Assembly: GCA_013154235.1 (NCBI GenBank)
Contig: JAADCV010000031.1
Location: 1-34,164 of the forward strand
Length of the DNA: 34,164 nucleotides
Source of the DNA: Thermoproteota archaeon
GTDB lineage: Archaea; Thermoproteota; Thermoprotei_A; Sulfolobales; Ignisphaeraceae
Direction of reading: 5' to 3'
The notes beneath the pieces were generated by a model. The model searched no databases. It saw nothing but the letters and a program-made list of their open reading frames with translations, and had not been told where the DNA came from. Every line of letters begins with the position of its first letter. Position 1 is the first letter of the stretch. The position numbers and the translations under genes were made by a program. This document shows positions 1 to 7,803 of the stretch, piece after piece.

Positions 1-143
1 AATTAATGGTGAACTGAGGCAGCTAGGTATGTTCTTCGTATCTATTATCTAATACCTGGGATAGCTGATCCCTTTAGATTTTACGAAAGGATGGCTAGTC
101 TATAGCTAGTTTGTTCTAGTCATTGGTTTGGAAGCTAGTGAAC

Positions 144-151
144 TATTAAAA
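144..151 (+). promoter_or_regulatory. TATA-like box before the toxin-antitoxin pair
   Basis: An A/T stretch (attaaaat) lies about 45-50 bases before the GTG at 195. An archaeal start point about 25 bases downstream would fall near 172. That leaves a short leader for the start at 195 and would exclude the earlier in-frame GTG at 153. Nothing else recognisable is seen in bases 1-143. Confidence 0.4.
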
Positions 152-194
152 TGTGTTAGGGCTAGTACTGATAGAGCTAGGTAAGGTGTTTAAA

Positions 195-398
195 GTGTCT
201 AGGGTTATTAAAGCTAGGTATGAGAAGGGTGTGCTAAAGCTACTGGAGCCGGTGCAGCTTAGAGAAGGTGAAGAGGTTCTAGTTAGAATAGAGAGACTTG
301 AGGATAGAAGAAGAATAGTCGAAGAGTTCTATGGGAAACGTGGCTCCGCATCAAAAGAGCTACTTGATGAGTTCATGTTAGAGGCTGAAGCTCAGTGA
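195..398 (+). CDS. vapB: DUF104 / AF2212-like antitoxin (VapB type)
   Basis: This is a 67-residue protein starting MSRVIKARYEKGVLKLLEP, the characteristic opening of the DUF104 (AF2212-like) antitoxin family. A short beta-rich DNA-binding region (VIKARYEKG, EEVLVRIE) is followed by a charged helical tail that should bind the toxin. An in-frame GTG at 153 would add 14 residues foreign to the family. The GTG at 195 has a GGTG-like motif just before it and a TATA-like box at a suitable distance. The stop overlaps the next start (GTGA), so the two genes are translationally coupled. By family knowledge it neutralises the PIN nuclease and represses their shared promoter. DNA target and specificity cannot be read from sequence. 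Confidence 0.85.
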   Translation: MSRVIKARYEKGVLKLLEPVQLREGEEVLVRIERLEDRRRIVEEFYGKRGSASKELLDEFMLEAEAQ

Positions 399-844
399 TA
401 CTCTTAGATACTAATGCTATAGTATACTACCTTCACCGTGTTGAACCTTACGCTTCTAAGGTAAAAGAGATACTAGTTGAAAGAGAAGACATTGCAGTAA
501 CCCTTAGAATTGTTGACGAAGTAGTTTTCACACTCATAAGGCTTGAAGCTTGGAGGAAACTTGGAGTGAGGAAGCTGGAGCAGCTACGGGACTATATAAG
601 GAAGCGTGGTCTAGAAGGATTTAGCGATGCCATAAGCGATTTTGAAGAATTAATAAATAAACTTGGAATATTGGTTCTAGAGGATAAAGGTGATCTCAAA
701 GAGCTTCTAGAAACTATGAGAAGGTATGGTCTTCTACCTGGAGACGCACTAATCGCGGTAACAGCTGAGCACTATGGTATAGATACCATACTTACGTTTG
801 ACGAGGACTTCAAGAGGGTCCCATGGCTCAAAGTAATCCCTTAA
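395..844 (+). CDS. vapC: PIN-domain ribonuclease toxin (VapC type)
   Basis: This 149-residue protein is a PIN domain. The acidic residues expected to hold Mg2+ are present: D5 in LLDTN, E42 in VDEVV, D117 in PGDALIA and D136 in TFDEDF, so it should be catalytically competent. The GTG start overlaps the antitoxin stop by four bases, the standard layout for these pairs. By family it is an Mg2+-dependent endoribonuclease, often cutting tRNA or rRNA, and is held inactive by the upstream antitoxin. It ends 116 bases before tRNA-Arg. Toxin-antitoxin loci are mobile in archaea, so this may mark the edge of an accessory segment. The RNA target is unknown. Confidence 0.9.
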   Translation: MILLDTNAIVYYLHRVEPYASKVKEILVEREDIAVTLRIVDEVVFTLIRLEAWRKLGVRKLEQLRDYIRKRGLEGFSDAISDFEELINKLGILVLEDKGDLKELLETMRRYGLLPGDALIAVTAEHYGIDTILTFDEDFKRVPWLKVIP

Positions 845-941
845 CTCTTCCCTACGATCATCAGACATAATTATTCCTTAAACGGGATATGCTTGCTCTT
901 CTCATTAACGATTAAGGTCTACAGCTTCTTCACGAAAGGGA

Positions 942-951
942 CTTATATAAG
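942..951. promoter_or_regulatory. Palindromic TATA element without an obvious gene
   Basis: The perfect palindrome CTTATATAAG lies in the 116-base gap between the PIN toxin and tRNA-Arg. It resembles the palindromic promoter at 20146-20157, but no gene start lies about 25-40 bases away on either side. It could drive an unannotated short RNA or be a remnant. The rest of 845-960 shows no gene. Confidence 0.3.
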
Positions 952-960
952 ATATGTTTG

Positions 961-1038
<78 letters not shown>

Positions 1039-1083
1039 TCAGCACAGCGGTAGGTATTTAGAGGGTTATAGCTTTGTATAGAT

Positions 1084-1143
1084 GTGGCGTGATGATGGTC
1101 TTGAGTGCTGAGTTCAGTGATGATCCCTAGCGGGTCTGACCTA
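1084..1143 (+). ncRNA. C/D box guide RNA (2'-O-methylation guide)
   Basis: All four boxes are exact and evenly spaced. C box GTGATGA is at 1089-1095, a 12-base guide at 1096-1107, D' box CTGA at 1108-1111, a 5-base spacer, C' box GTGATGA at 1117-1123, a second 12-base guide at 1124-1135, and D box CTGA at 1136-1139. This is the canonical archaeal dual-guide layout bound by L7Ae, Nop5 and fibrillarin. The predicted targets are CACUCAAGACCA (D' guide) and ACCCGCUAGGGA (D guide). Under the N+5 rule, methylation falls on the fifth target base in each. I could not assign these to a known rRNA or tRNA site. The D box ends two bases before the convergent glycosyltransferase stop codon. The transcript ends are estimated, and the terminal stem is weak. 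Confidence 0.85.
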
Positions 1144-2292
1144 TAGGGGAATCGCCTTTAGCGCGGGTGGCACGTTTCTGCTTTTGTTCTCGAGCGCCAT
1201 CCTAATCATTCCGAGCATCTCTCGTGCGAATCTCTCGGGGCTGAAGAACATTGTCTTAGCTCTCACCCTCTTTCGCATCTCCACGATTCTATCGCGAGGC
1301 ATTCTAAGAACCTTTACTATTGCTTCCACGAGCTCTCTGAACCCCGTGTAGACCACCATGTCCTTCTCTGGGCTAAATACTTCCGCTACCCCCGTTGTCG
1401 AGTGCGTAACAACTATAGCTCCCTGACTCATGGCTTCGAGTGGCGCTAGACCAAAGTGCTCACCTATTCTAGCGTGTACATACACCTTCGCTTCTCTGTA
1501 CATGTCTATGAGCTGCCTCCTGCTAGCGTCAACAACTAGCTCTGCATCCTTGGTCTCGTCTATCATTGCTCTCAGCTCCTCGTAGTAGTCTGCAAACCTA
1601 GGATCTCTAGGACCTACAATTACCAGCCTGCTGTTAGGAACGTACTTCTTTACCTCCCTAAACGCTTCCACAACCACCCTATGGTTCTTCTGTGGAACCA
1701 ATCGTCCTACAGTTAGTATAACCGGCTCACGCTCTCTCTCGAGATCTGGCTCCTCCTCTAAGTACTCCCTAGATATGCAGGGGTAGACTATGTTCGCCTC
1801 TATTCCGAACATGCTGTAGAGAGCTCTAGCAGTGTAGAGACTGTTAACTACATGTACGTCGGGGACCCTATACATGACCGGCTCGAATATGGGGAATCGA
1901 TAGAACTTGTAGAACTCTCTAAGCTTCTCCTTGCTAAGCTCTTCCTCTATCGGGAAGTGAATGTATATTACTATGGGGGTTCCTGGCGCAACCACCTTTG
2001 ATGCCACTGCATAGAGGGGTTCGTGAATCATTATCACTACCACGTCCGGCTCGAACTTCTTAATAACCTTATCAAAGGATAGAACCACGTCGCAGAACCT
2101 CTCAGCGACACCCTCCCCAACCCTGCTCTCTATGAACCACGTCTTCGCCGGCAGAGGGTTTCTACCAACATCGCCCGTTAACACACCAACGTCTATACCC
2201 ATCTCAACGAACTGCCTAACCAGATGCCTCGTAAGCTCCTCACTACCACCAACAACCGATAGATGAGGATGCACCACTAGTACCTTCAGCAA
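1141..2292 (-). CDS. GT4-family glycosyltransferase, Alg11/PimA-like
   Basis: This is a GT-B fold glycosyltransferase of about 383 residues. The N-terminal half opens KVLVVHPHLSVVGGSEE, typical of GT4 enzymes that transfer a sugar from a nucleotide-sugar donor. The C-terminal half has the donor-binding segment VGRLVPQKNH and the motif GEHFGLAPLEAMSQGAIVV, containing the conserved EX7E glutamates. The YIHFP and GEHFG segments recall Alg11-type mannosyltransferases of N-glycan or dolichol-linked oligosaccharide synthesis, but donor and acceptor cannot be fixed. A TTG at 2292 has AGGTG six bases before it and gives the usual MLKVLVVHPHL start. A GTG at 2301 is the alternative. There is no signal peptide or membrane segment, so a cytosolic membrane-associated role is inferred. 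It stands alone, convergent with the C/D guide RNA. Confidence 0.9.
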   Translation of the reverse strand: MLKVLVVHPHLSVVGGSEELTRHLVRQFVEMGIDVGVLTGDVGRNPLPAKTWFIESRVGEGVAERFCDVVLSFDKVIKKFEPDVVVIMIHEPLYAVASKVVAPGTPIVIYIHFPIEEELSKEKLREFYKFYRFPIFEPVMYRVPDVHVVNSLYTARALYSMFGIEANIVYPCISREYLEEEPDLEREREPVILTVGRLVPQKNHRVVVEAFREVKKYVPNSRLVIVGPRDPRFADYYEELRAMIDETKDAELVVDASRRQLIDMYREAKVYVHARIGEHFGLAPLEAMSQGAIVVTHSTTGVAEVFSPEKDMVVYTGFRELVEAIVKVLRMPRDRIVEMRKRVRAKTMFFSPERFAREMLGMIRMALENKSRNVPPALKAIPL

Positions 2293-2435
2293 CGCAAGCA
2301 CCTACGAAACATAGCATTGCTAGGATTTTAGCTGTAGTGAAGGAGCTGTAGGCAACCAGATCAAACTCCCATCCAGCTCTAGACCCATCTCTGCAGTAAC
2401 CTGTACATGTACCCGATCCCAGCAACTGCTCTGCG

Positions 2436-2476
2436 CTACGGTAAACCCCTTACGCAGCGCACTGCGAGAACCGTAG
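2436..2476. repeat. Nested inverted repeat (possible structured RNA)
   Basis: CTACGGT (2436-2442) pairs with ACCGTAG (2470-2476). Inside, CGCAG (2453-2457) pairs with CTGCG (2462-2466) around a four-base loop. A further CTGCG at 2432-2436 could compete for CGCAG, so two mutually exclusive folds are possible. The layout of lower stem, internal loop and upper stem, with ACA at 2481-2483, resembles an H/ACA guide. However, the three-base 3' side of the loop is too short for a normal pocket. Confidence 0.35.
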
Positions 2477-2550
2477 AAGCAACACCTAGCTTTAACACCA
2501 GGCATATCGTGCTTATAGTAGTTGATGCGCGTGTAGTGAGAGCCGAAATC

Positions 2551-2560
2551 AATTAAAATT
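2551..2560 (+). promoter_or_regulatory. TATA-like box of the MFS gene
   Basis: The A/T element aattaaaatt ends 31 bases before the ATG at 2592. A start point near 2583 would leave a very short leader carrying GGGGGTG. This favours 2592 over the in-frame GTG at 2562. Confidence 0.5.
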
Positions 2561-2591
2561 TGTGGATATTGAGGCTGTAGGGGGTGCTGCT

Positions 2592-3797
2592 ATGAGTAGC
2601 GCCAAGAAGGTTGGTGTCGTTATACTGGATCTAGCCTTCATGTCCGTGAACTTCAGCGCTCTGACGCTCATGGCAGCACTCTCTAGCTACTTGGTCGCTG
2701 CAGGAGTATCTGGCCACTTACTAATGGTGTCTGCAGCTGCGTACTCAGCGGGCATATTCGTAGCGTTTCTAGCTGGCCATAGCAGGTATCTAGAATCGAG
2801 GCCACGGTTGGTAATACCTCTAGCGGCTACTCTAGCAGGCGTGCCACAGATCGTGATACCGTACGCTCCTCCGCAAGCGCTACCCGTACTCCGGTTCTTG
2901 CAGGGTCTCGTAATGATGTGCTTACCGATATTCTCAGCGCAGGTAGGCGAGCTCTTCGTTAGTGCTAGGCCGTTCTACATGGGCATAATAATATCGGGCA
3001 TCTTCATCGGGGGGCTCGTTGGCGAAACCATAGGGCCGGCACTAGCATCGCTAGTAGGGTGGAGACAAGCCTTCGTAGTCCTCGGAATCGCGATGCTTGT
3101 GATGGCGGGTATATGGTTTGCTGCAACACCTTCGTGGGCGCTACCAGCTCATCGATCAGAGGCACAGGCTCAGCAGAGACCCCGGGGAAAGGTGCTGTCG
3201 AAGTTCACCATAGTATGGGGATTCAGCTTCTTCCCAACCATATGGGTCGTGTTCACGCTAGCGCCGATGATGAAGCTCCTTGTGATGTCGACACTAGGGG
3301 CTCCCGAAAGCGTCGCTTCAGAAATAGCTACTTTGCTAGAGGTATCCTACGTGGTTTGGACAATAATCCTAGGCTTCATAGCTTACGTCATCTCTAGGAG
3401 GGAGACGAGGCCCCGAGCGCTATTCAATAGATTCGCTATGGTGCAGCTTATAAGCTTCGTGATAGCGATCATAGGGCTAGCGCTAATAGCGCTTCACCCA
3501 AGCATAGCCGCTGTCATGGCAGGCGTAGTGATAGCGGGTATAATTCAGGGGACTGGACCTACGTTCTGGTCAACGCCATCCACTGCATTTCCGCGGGAGC
3601 TAGCTACGCGCGCTGGCTACCTTCTTGGCCTGATAAGCAACTCTGCCGCTATGGTAGGACCCTTCACAACGCTAGCTATACAGAGTGTAAGTCCGGCAGC
3701 AGCATGGGTCTCGCTAGTTATAATGAGCGCAATAGGCGCGGTGCTCACAGGTGTGGGAATGAGAATGAGGCTACCCATAGAGGAGGCTGGGAGCTAA
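2592..3797 (+). CDS. Major facilitator superfamily transporter
   Basis: This 401-residue membrane protein has about twelve hydrophobic spans in two halves, separated by a polar loop near residues 190-205 (HRSEAQAQQRPRGK). The first half carries RFLQGLVMMCLPIFSAQVGE, whose arginine and glycines resemble MFS motif B, and a glycine-rich span ending GWRQAF like motif C. These mark a secondary transporter, probably of the drug/metabolite antiporter type. The substrate cannot be predicted. The ATG at 2592 follows GGGGGTG at good spacing, whereas the earlier GTG at 2562 lies right after the TATA-like box. The gene is convergent with the pyrophosphatase, 19 bases apart, and has no operon partner. Confidence 0.88.
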   Translation: MSSAKKVGVVILDLAFMSVNFSALTLMAALSSYLVAAGVSGHLLMVSAAAYSAGIFVAFLAGHSRYLESRPRLVIPLAATLAGVPQIVIPYAPPQALPVLRFLQGLVMMCLPIFSAQVGELFVSARPFYMGIIISGIFIGGLVGETIGPALASLVGWRQAFVVLGIAMLVMAGIWFAATPSWALPAHRSEAQAQQRPRGKVLSKFTIVWGFSFFPTIWVVFTLAPMMKLLVMSTLGAPESVASEIATLLEVSYVVWTIILGFIAYVISRRETRPRALFNRFAMVQLISFVIAIIGLALIALHPSIAAVMAGVVIAGIIQGTGPTFWSTPSTAFPRELATRAGYLLGLISNSAAMVGPFTTLAIQSVSPAAAWVSLVIMSAIGAVLTGVGMRMRLPIEEAGS

Positions 3798-3816
3798 AAA
3801 GCTGCGTTAAGGCTGA

Positions 3817-5949
3817 CTACAGGTGAAGGGGATGGAGCTGTGCTATCAGCGGTGCCATAACGGTAGACGCTATAGCCATGAGCTTTATCAGTATGTTTAT
3901 AGATGGCCCCGAAGCGTCTTTTAGAGGATCCCCTACTGTATCCCCTATTACTGTAGCCTTGTGGGTCTCCGAACCCTTTCCTCCGAGGTTCCCCATCTCC
4001 ACAAACTTCTTGGCATTATCCCACGTATTGCCAACATTGCCCTGGAACAAGCCTAGCAAGAGCCCTGAGGCTATAGATCCTAGAAGCATTCCTCCTAAGC
4101 CAGCTGGACCTAGCGTTACTCCGACCACGAGAGGTGCTACTAGTGCTATGGCACCGGGAAGCACTAGCCTCCTAAGGGCGTAGCGTGTCACTATCTGCAC
4201 AGCTCTAGCATAATCGGGCTTCTCCTTCCACTCGAGTATCCCCGGCTTCTCGCGGAACTGGCGGCGAATCTCCTCAACTAGGCGAAAGGCTGCTGCGGTA
4301 ACAGCTTGAACAACGACCGCTGTGAATAGTGCGGGCAGTACTGCACCTATTATGAGTCCCGAGATGAAGAGCGGTCCGTAGATAGGGTCGCCTAAAGTGA
4401 AGAGCTTCTTCATGAGCTCGCCAACCGTTATTCCAGGGTACTTAGCTGAGTATGCTGAGTAGAGCATTGCGACGTAGCTAAAGAGGAGAGCTAGCGCTGT
4501 TAGTGCTGCGGATCCTATTGCGTAGCCCTTCGAGATGCTCTTCATGGTGTTACCAGCTGAGTCAAGCTTATCCGCTAGCTCTCTAACCTCCTCCGGGTAC
4601 CCGGCTTGCTCTGAGAGCCCGGCAGTGTTATCCACGATTGGCCCGTAAGCATCTGCAGACACAACGATGCTGGTCATGGAGAGCATCCCCACGCCTGCAA
4701 GCGCTATAGCGTAAACACCTGCAGCTATCGAGCTTCCGAGAGCGCTCGTACCCATAATGAAAGCTCCTACAGCAGCTAGCGCTATGGTGACTATAGGTAT
4801 AAACGTGCTGTAGAACCCCATCGAGAACCCGCTTAGTATCGTGAGAGCGGGGCCTGCTCGCGAGTACCTTGCAACCATCTTAACCGGCTTGTAGAGAGGC
4901 GATGTAAAGTAGTCGGAAGTGAATCCCACCACACCTCCTGTTACAAGCCCGAACACTGATGCTAGCCACGCAAACATAAGGGAGCTACCGCTAACGCCAA
5001 CCGTCGCGATTAGTGTAGCTATGGCAACGCCAACAATACTCACTACAGAGGTCGCGGTAAGGGTTCTACCAGGCTCCTTTAGAGGCGATACTGATACGAA
5101 TTGAGCTGTTACCAGCGTTGCTAATAGAGCTACAGCTGCGAATAGCATTGGGTAAGCTATAAACGAGACCCCCTTCAGCATCGAGCCTATAACCATTGCA
5201 GCAACGACGCTCTCTACATAGGACTCAAAGAGATCCGCACCCATGCCAGCGCAATCACCAACATTATCCCCGACGTTATCAGCTATAACCCCGGGATTCC
5301 TAGGATCGTCTTCAGGTATCCCAACCTCTACCTTGCCGACGAGATCCGCACCTACGTCAGCAGCTTTAGTGTATATCCCGCCACCAACTCTCGCGAATAG
5401 AGCTACCGTGCTAGCACCAAAAGCATAGCCTAGGAGAGCTTGAGCTGCAAACCTTGCGCCCGAAGCCCCGCTGAGCCCTCCGTAAGCAACGAATAGCAGA
5501 GCTACCTCGAGCATGCCTATGCCCGCTACCAGAAAGCCAGTAACGGATCCTCCCCTAAAAGCAATTGAAAGAGCTTTGCGCAGCCCGCGCTCTGCAAGAA
5601 GCTTCAGGACCCTTATGTTAGCTAGTATCGCAACATACATTCCACACATACCTATGATTGCCGAGCTCAGACTCCCTACGAGGTACGAGATCCCCATATC
5701 CATAATCAGCGGGCTTCCAATAGCTACTCCAGCTAGCGCTATAGCTACCCCTATAGCGCTAGCTATGGAAAGTATCACGCCGTACTGAGCCTTCATGAAG
5801 GCTATAGCGGCCTCTCTAATATAGCTGTGAATCTCTGACGCTCGATCCCTAGGAACGTCCTTACGCAGTATAGACAGAACGTTGAGACCAACGTATAGCA
5901 CAGCGAGACCTCCAGCAATCGCAGAGAGCACAACCGCTACCAAAAGCAC
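3817..5949 (-). CDS. hppA: Membrane proton-translocating pyrophosphatase (K+-independent type)
   Basis: This integral membrane protein of about 710 residues has roughly 16 hydrophobic spans. It hydrolyses pyrophosphate and pumps ions outward across the membrane. The diagnostic substrate-binding loop is intact: DVGADLVGKVEVGIPEDD, then NVGDNVGDCAGMGADLFES, and near the C-terminus WDNAKK and GDTVGDPLKD. At the position that decides potassium dependence (GNT-x-K/A), it has lysine (GNTMKS, about residue 470), the mark of the K+-independent H+-pumping class. The start is uncertain. A GTG at 5958 overlaps the AGGTGG motif, and the TATA-like element at 5968-5973 would place transcription start near 5945-5949. 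So the GTG at 5949 or the TTG at 5943 is more likely, perhaps leaderless. It probably recycles the pyrophosphate made by tRNA charging and RNA synthesis. Confidence 0.96.
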   Translation of the reverse strand: MLLVAVVLSAIAGGLAVLYVGLNVLSILRKDVPRDRASEIHSYIREAAIAFMKAQYGVILSIASAIGVAIALAGVAIGSPLIMDMGISYLVGSLSSAIIGMCGMYVAILANIRVLKLLAERGLRKALSIAFRGGSVTGFLVAGIGMLEVALLFVAYGGLSGASGARFAAQALLGYAFGASTVALFARVGGGIYTKAADVGADLVGKVEVGIPEDDPRNPGVIADNVGDNVGDCAGMGADLFESYVESVVAAMVIGSMLKGVSFIAYPMLFAAVALLATLVTAQFVSVSPLKEPGRTLTATSVVSIVGVAIATLIATVGVSGSSLMFAWLASVFGLVTGGVVGFTSDYFTSPLYKPVKMVARYSRAGPALTILSGFSMGFYSTFIPIVTIALAAVGAFIMGTSALGSSIAAGVYAIALAGVGMLSMTSIVVSADAYGPIVDNTAGLSEQAGYPEEVRELADKLDSAGNTMKSISKGYAIGSAALTALALLFSYVAMLYSAYSAKYPGITVGELMKKLFTLGDPIYGPLFISGLIIGAVLPALFTAVVVQAVTAAAFRLVEEIRRQFREKPGILEWKEKPDYARAVQIVTRYALRRLVLPGAIALVAPLVVGVTLGPAGLGGMLLGSIASGLLLGLFQGNVGNTWDNAKKFVEMGNLGGKGSETHKATVIGDTVGDPLKDASGPSINILIKLMAIASTVMAPLIAQLHPLHL

Positions 5950-5967
5950 CAAAACCACCTATAGATG

Positions 5968-5973
5968 TATAAG
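5968..5973 (-). promoter_or_regulatory. TATA-like box of the pyrophosphatase gene
   Basis: Read on the minus strand, GTTGCTTATACATC lies about 20-25 bases before the candidate starts at 5949/5943. Purine-rich CGAAAAG just upstream could serve as a TFB recognition element. The short distance suggests a leaderless mRNA. Confidence 0.4.
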
Positions 5974-6069
5974 CAACTTTTCGGGATCAAAAGCAGATAT
6001 GGTAATCGAGACCCTGCACAACCTAATCAAAGCTTATAGGGAGGCAGCCAACCGCAAACTATACGGACT

Positions 6070-6148
6070 GCGGCGGTCGTCTAGCCTGGTCTAGGACGCC
6101 GGCCTGCCGAGCCGGAGATCCCGGGTTCAAATCCCGGCCGCCGCACCA
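6070..6148 (+). tRNA. tRNA-Gly (anticodon GCC)
   Basis: The acceptor stem GCGGCGG pairs fully with CCGCCGC, followed by discriminator A and encoded CCA. The anticodon stem CCGGC/GCCGG holds the loop CTGCCGA, giving anticodon GCC for GGC/GGU glycine codons. The T arm is CCGGG-TTCAAAT-CCCGG. There is no intron. A possible TATA element (cttatagg) lies about 35 bases upstream. Confidence 0.96.
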
Positions 6149-6224
6149 TAGTACCCACCTAATTACATTCTCAATCCGCGAGAGCCACAGTTATCGAATG
6201 CTACTAGCAAGTGGTTGCATCATT

Positions 6225-6956
6225 CTAGTCTTCATGTACCCGCCGAATCGCTACCCATAGCAGCGCAAGCATCTCGATAGTTAGCAGTAACGCGCACAGA
6301 ACGAGTATTGCAGCGCTACCTCTCTCGATCCCAAGAAGAACCTTGCTTATCTTCGCTATGCTATATGTAGGAATCGCTGCGAGCAGGTAACGAGCTTGCG
6401 AGGGCAATAGCGTATCTGGGTAGTAAACTGGCGGAAGCAACGTCATTAACGAGGCGATTAAGCTAGCCTTGGGCCCTACCGTAAAGGGGTCTCTGCTAGG
6501 TATTAGATATCCTATGCACGTCGCAACTATCCAAGAGGAAAGAGCTATGAATACGTACACTAGCACTATCAATGGCGTTGGACGTAAGTACGCGAGTATA
6601 GCTTCGTAAGGAATGCTCATTATGGTTGCCGCCATCATATGTCCGAGCGATATTCCTAGGAGAAATTCTATTCGCGAAAGAGGAGAGGCTAGGAAGAGCT
6701 CCCTAAGCTTTATTGCCTCATAGTAAGCGTCGTAGATTACAGACAGCATGCAGCTACTAAACAGCGTGTATATAATTGCTCCTACGAGAACGTGTAGCGC
6801 AACCCTCTGGATCCCAAAGGCGGCAAACATGAACATTAGCCACAGATTCAGCAGTGCTGACGTAGCGTAGCTAAACCACGACTTTACTCCTCTCCTCGCA
6901 ATCATTATCGCTATCGCAATTATCCTCGCTAGTGCACATACCATAGAAAGACGCAC
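6225..6956 (-). CDS. ABC-2 type transporter permease
   Basis: This 243-residue hydrophobic protein has about six membrane spans and matches the general layout of ABC-2 family export permeases. It has a short cytoplasmic N-terminus, a central pair of spans joined by a polar loop (YEAIKLRELFLASPLSRIEF, the usual coupling region), and C-terminal spans. It overlaps the end of the ATPase gene by 28 bases, so the two form one operon. The start could be the GTG at 6956 or the ATG at 6944. The substrate is not predictable; relatives export drugs, lipids or polysaccharides. Its partner ATPase is frameshifted, so this permease may no longer work unless another ATPase serves it. Confidence 0.8.
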   Translation of the reverse strand: MRLSMVCALARIIAIAIMIARRGVKSWFSYATSALLNLWLMFMFAAFGIQRVALHVLVGAIIYTLFSSCMLSVIYDAYYEAIKLRELFLASPLSRIEFLLGISLGHMMAATIMSIPYEAILAYLRPTPLIVLVYVFIALSSWIVATCIGYLIPSRDPFTVGPKASLIASLMTLLPPVYYPDTLLPSQARYLLAAIPTYSIAKISKVLLGIERGSAAILVLCALLLTIEMLALLWVAIRRVHED

Positions 6957-7803
6957 TCTAGATCAATCTTCCTAACGCTCAGCTCTACAGAGCTAGCAAG
7001 CTGCCTAAGGACCTTCTCTAGGCTCTGCCTATCTACGAACAGCACACAGTTACTACCAACATCTACGCACTTGAAGACCGCATTGCTGCGCCCTAGCAAG
7101 CTAGCTACACGACTGCACGTAGAAGCAACATCGATTCTAGCAACATACTTCTCTAGTTGGTTAACAAGACCTACGGAATCTCCTTTGGCTACAACTCTCC
7201 CTCTATTCAATAGAATTACCTCCGGAACGTGTTCCTCAACACTGTGAAGAATATGGGACGTAACGAGTATACGAACGCCTTCTCGAACGCGCTCCTTGAT
7301 TAAGCTCCACATCCTATTAGCGTTAAGAGGATCTAGCCCAGCGCTAGGCTCGTCAAGGAATATCGCTTCAACACCCTCTGGAGCTAGAACTGTAGCTATG
7401 AGCACTAACCTCCTCATTCCTCCAGAGAGCTTTAGGCACGGAGTCCTAGCGTAGCTATCTAATCCAACAGACGATAGAACCTCTTTCGCTCTCCTAAGAG
7501 AATAGCGCCAGTCGTAGCCACGAATCCTTAGGTACGTAGACACGTGATCTAACGGAGTTAAGGAGCTATCAAGCGCTGCATCCTGAGGAAGCAATGCTAT
7601 TCGCTTCCTAACCTCTCACACTCCTTAACAGCATCGAGACCTAGAACTTTAACTAAGCCCTTAGAGTGCTTAAGTAGTGCCGATACTATTTTAACAAAAG
7701 TTGTCTTCCCAGCTCCATTAGGGCCTATCAAAGCTACGAGCTTCTCACCAATCTCGATAGATACTCCATTAAGTGCTACAACACCTTCTTCATAGACTTT
7801 CAC
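6929..7803 (-). pseudogene. ABC transporter ATPase, frameshifted
   Basis: The two halves of one ATPase lie in different frames. The first (7803-7597) has Walker A GPNGAGKTT and stops soon after KECERLGSE. The second (7594-6929) carries the Q-loop LLPQD, signature LSGGM, Walker B AIFLDEPSAGLD and the H-loop histidine in TSH. Adding one G near 7611-7613 would join them as ...ECERVRKRIALLPQD, the normal family sequence. The N-terminus is also odd. The frame continues upstream as WIEVRELVKVYEEG with no start codon, but the ATG at 7825-7823 would give MIEVRELVKVYEEG if one G (7822) were absent. So there is evidence for two single-base indels. It could be a decaying gene, sequencing error at short G runs, or programmed -1 shifting. 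It would power the permease at 6225-6956. Confidence 0.8.

Larger units (their letters stand above)
2302..2591. other. 290-base intergenic region between divergent genes
   Basis: This is the longest gene-free stretch in the window. Short open frames on the minus strand overlap each other, match no family and look like chance. The recognisable content is the nested hairpin at 2436-2476, a TATA-like box at 2551-2560 for the MFS gene, and a GGGGGTG ribosome binding site at about 2579-2585. The remainder shows nothing I can identify. Confidence 0.6.

Noticed and set aside
365-400. TGATGA and CTGA motifs at the end of the antitoxin gene, resembling another C/D RNA
   Set aside because: The first box lacks the purine, the guide spacing is irregular, and no final D box follows. 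The motifs fall inside a coding region.
845-918. Possible C/D RNA on the minus strand below the palindromic TATA element
   Set aside because: Only an imperfect TAATGAG and one CTGATGAT are present; the boxes and spacing do not fit.
2243-2505. Two overlapping short minus-strand open frames upstream of the glycosyltransferase
   Set aside because: They overlap each other in different frames, have no recognisable domain and no consistent binding site, and their composition does not look like the neighbouring genes.
3878-5788. Long plus-strand open frames opposite the pyrophosphatase
   Set aside because: They are mirror frames of a well-conserved membrane protein and encode serine/threonine/proline-rich sequence with no domain.
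6149-6224. Imperfect inverted repeat after tRNA-Gly as a terminator
   Set aside because: The stem is only about five bases (GAATG/CATTC) with no T run; it is not distinguishable from chance.
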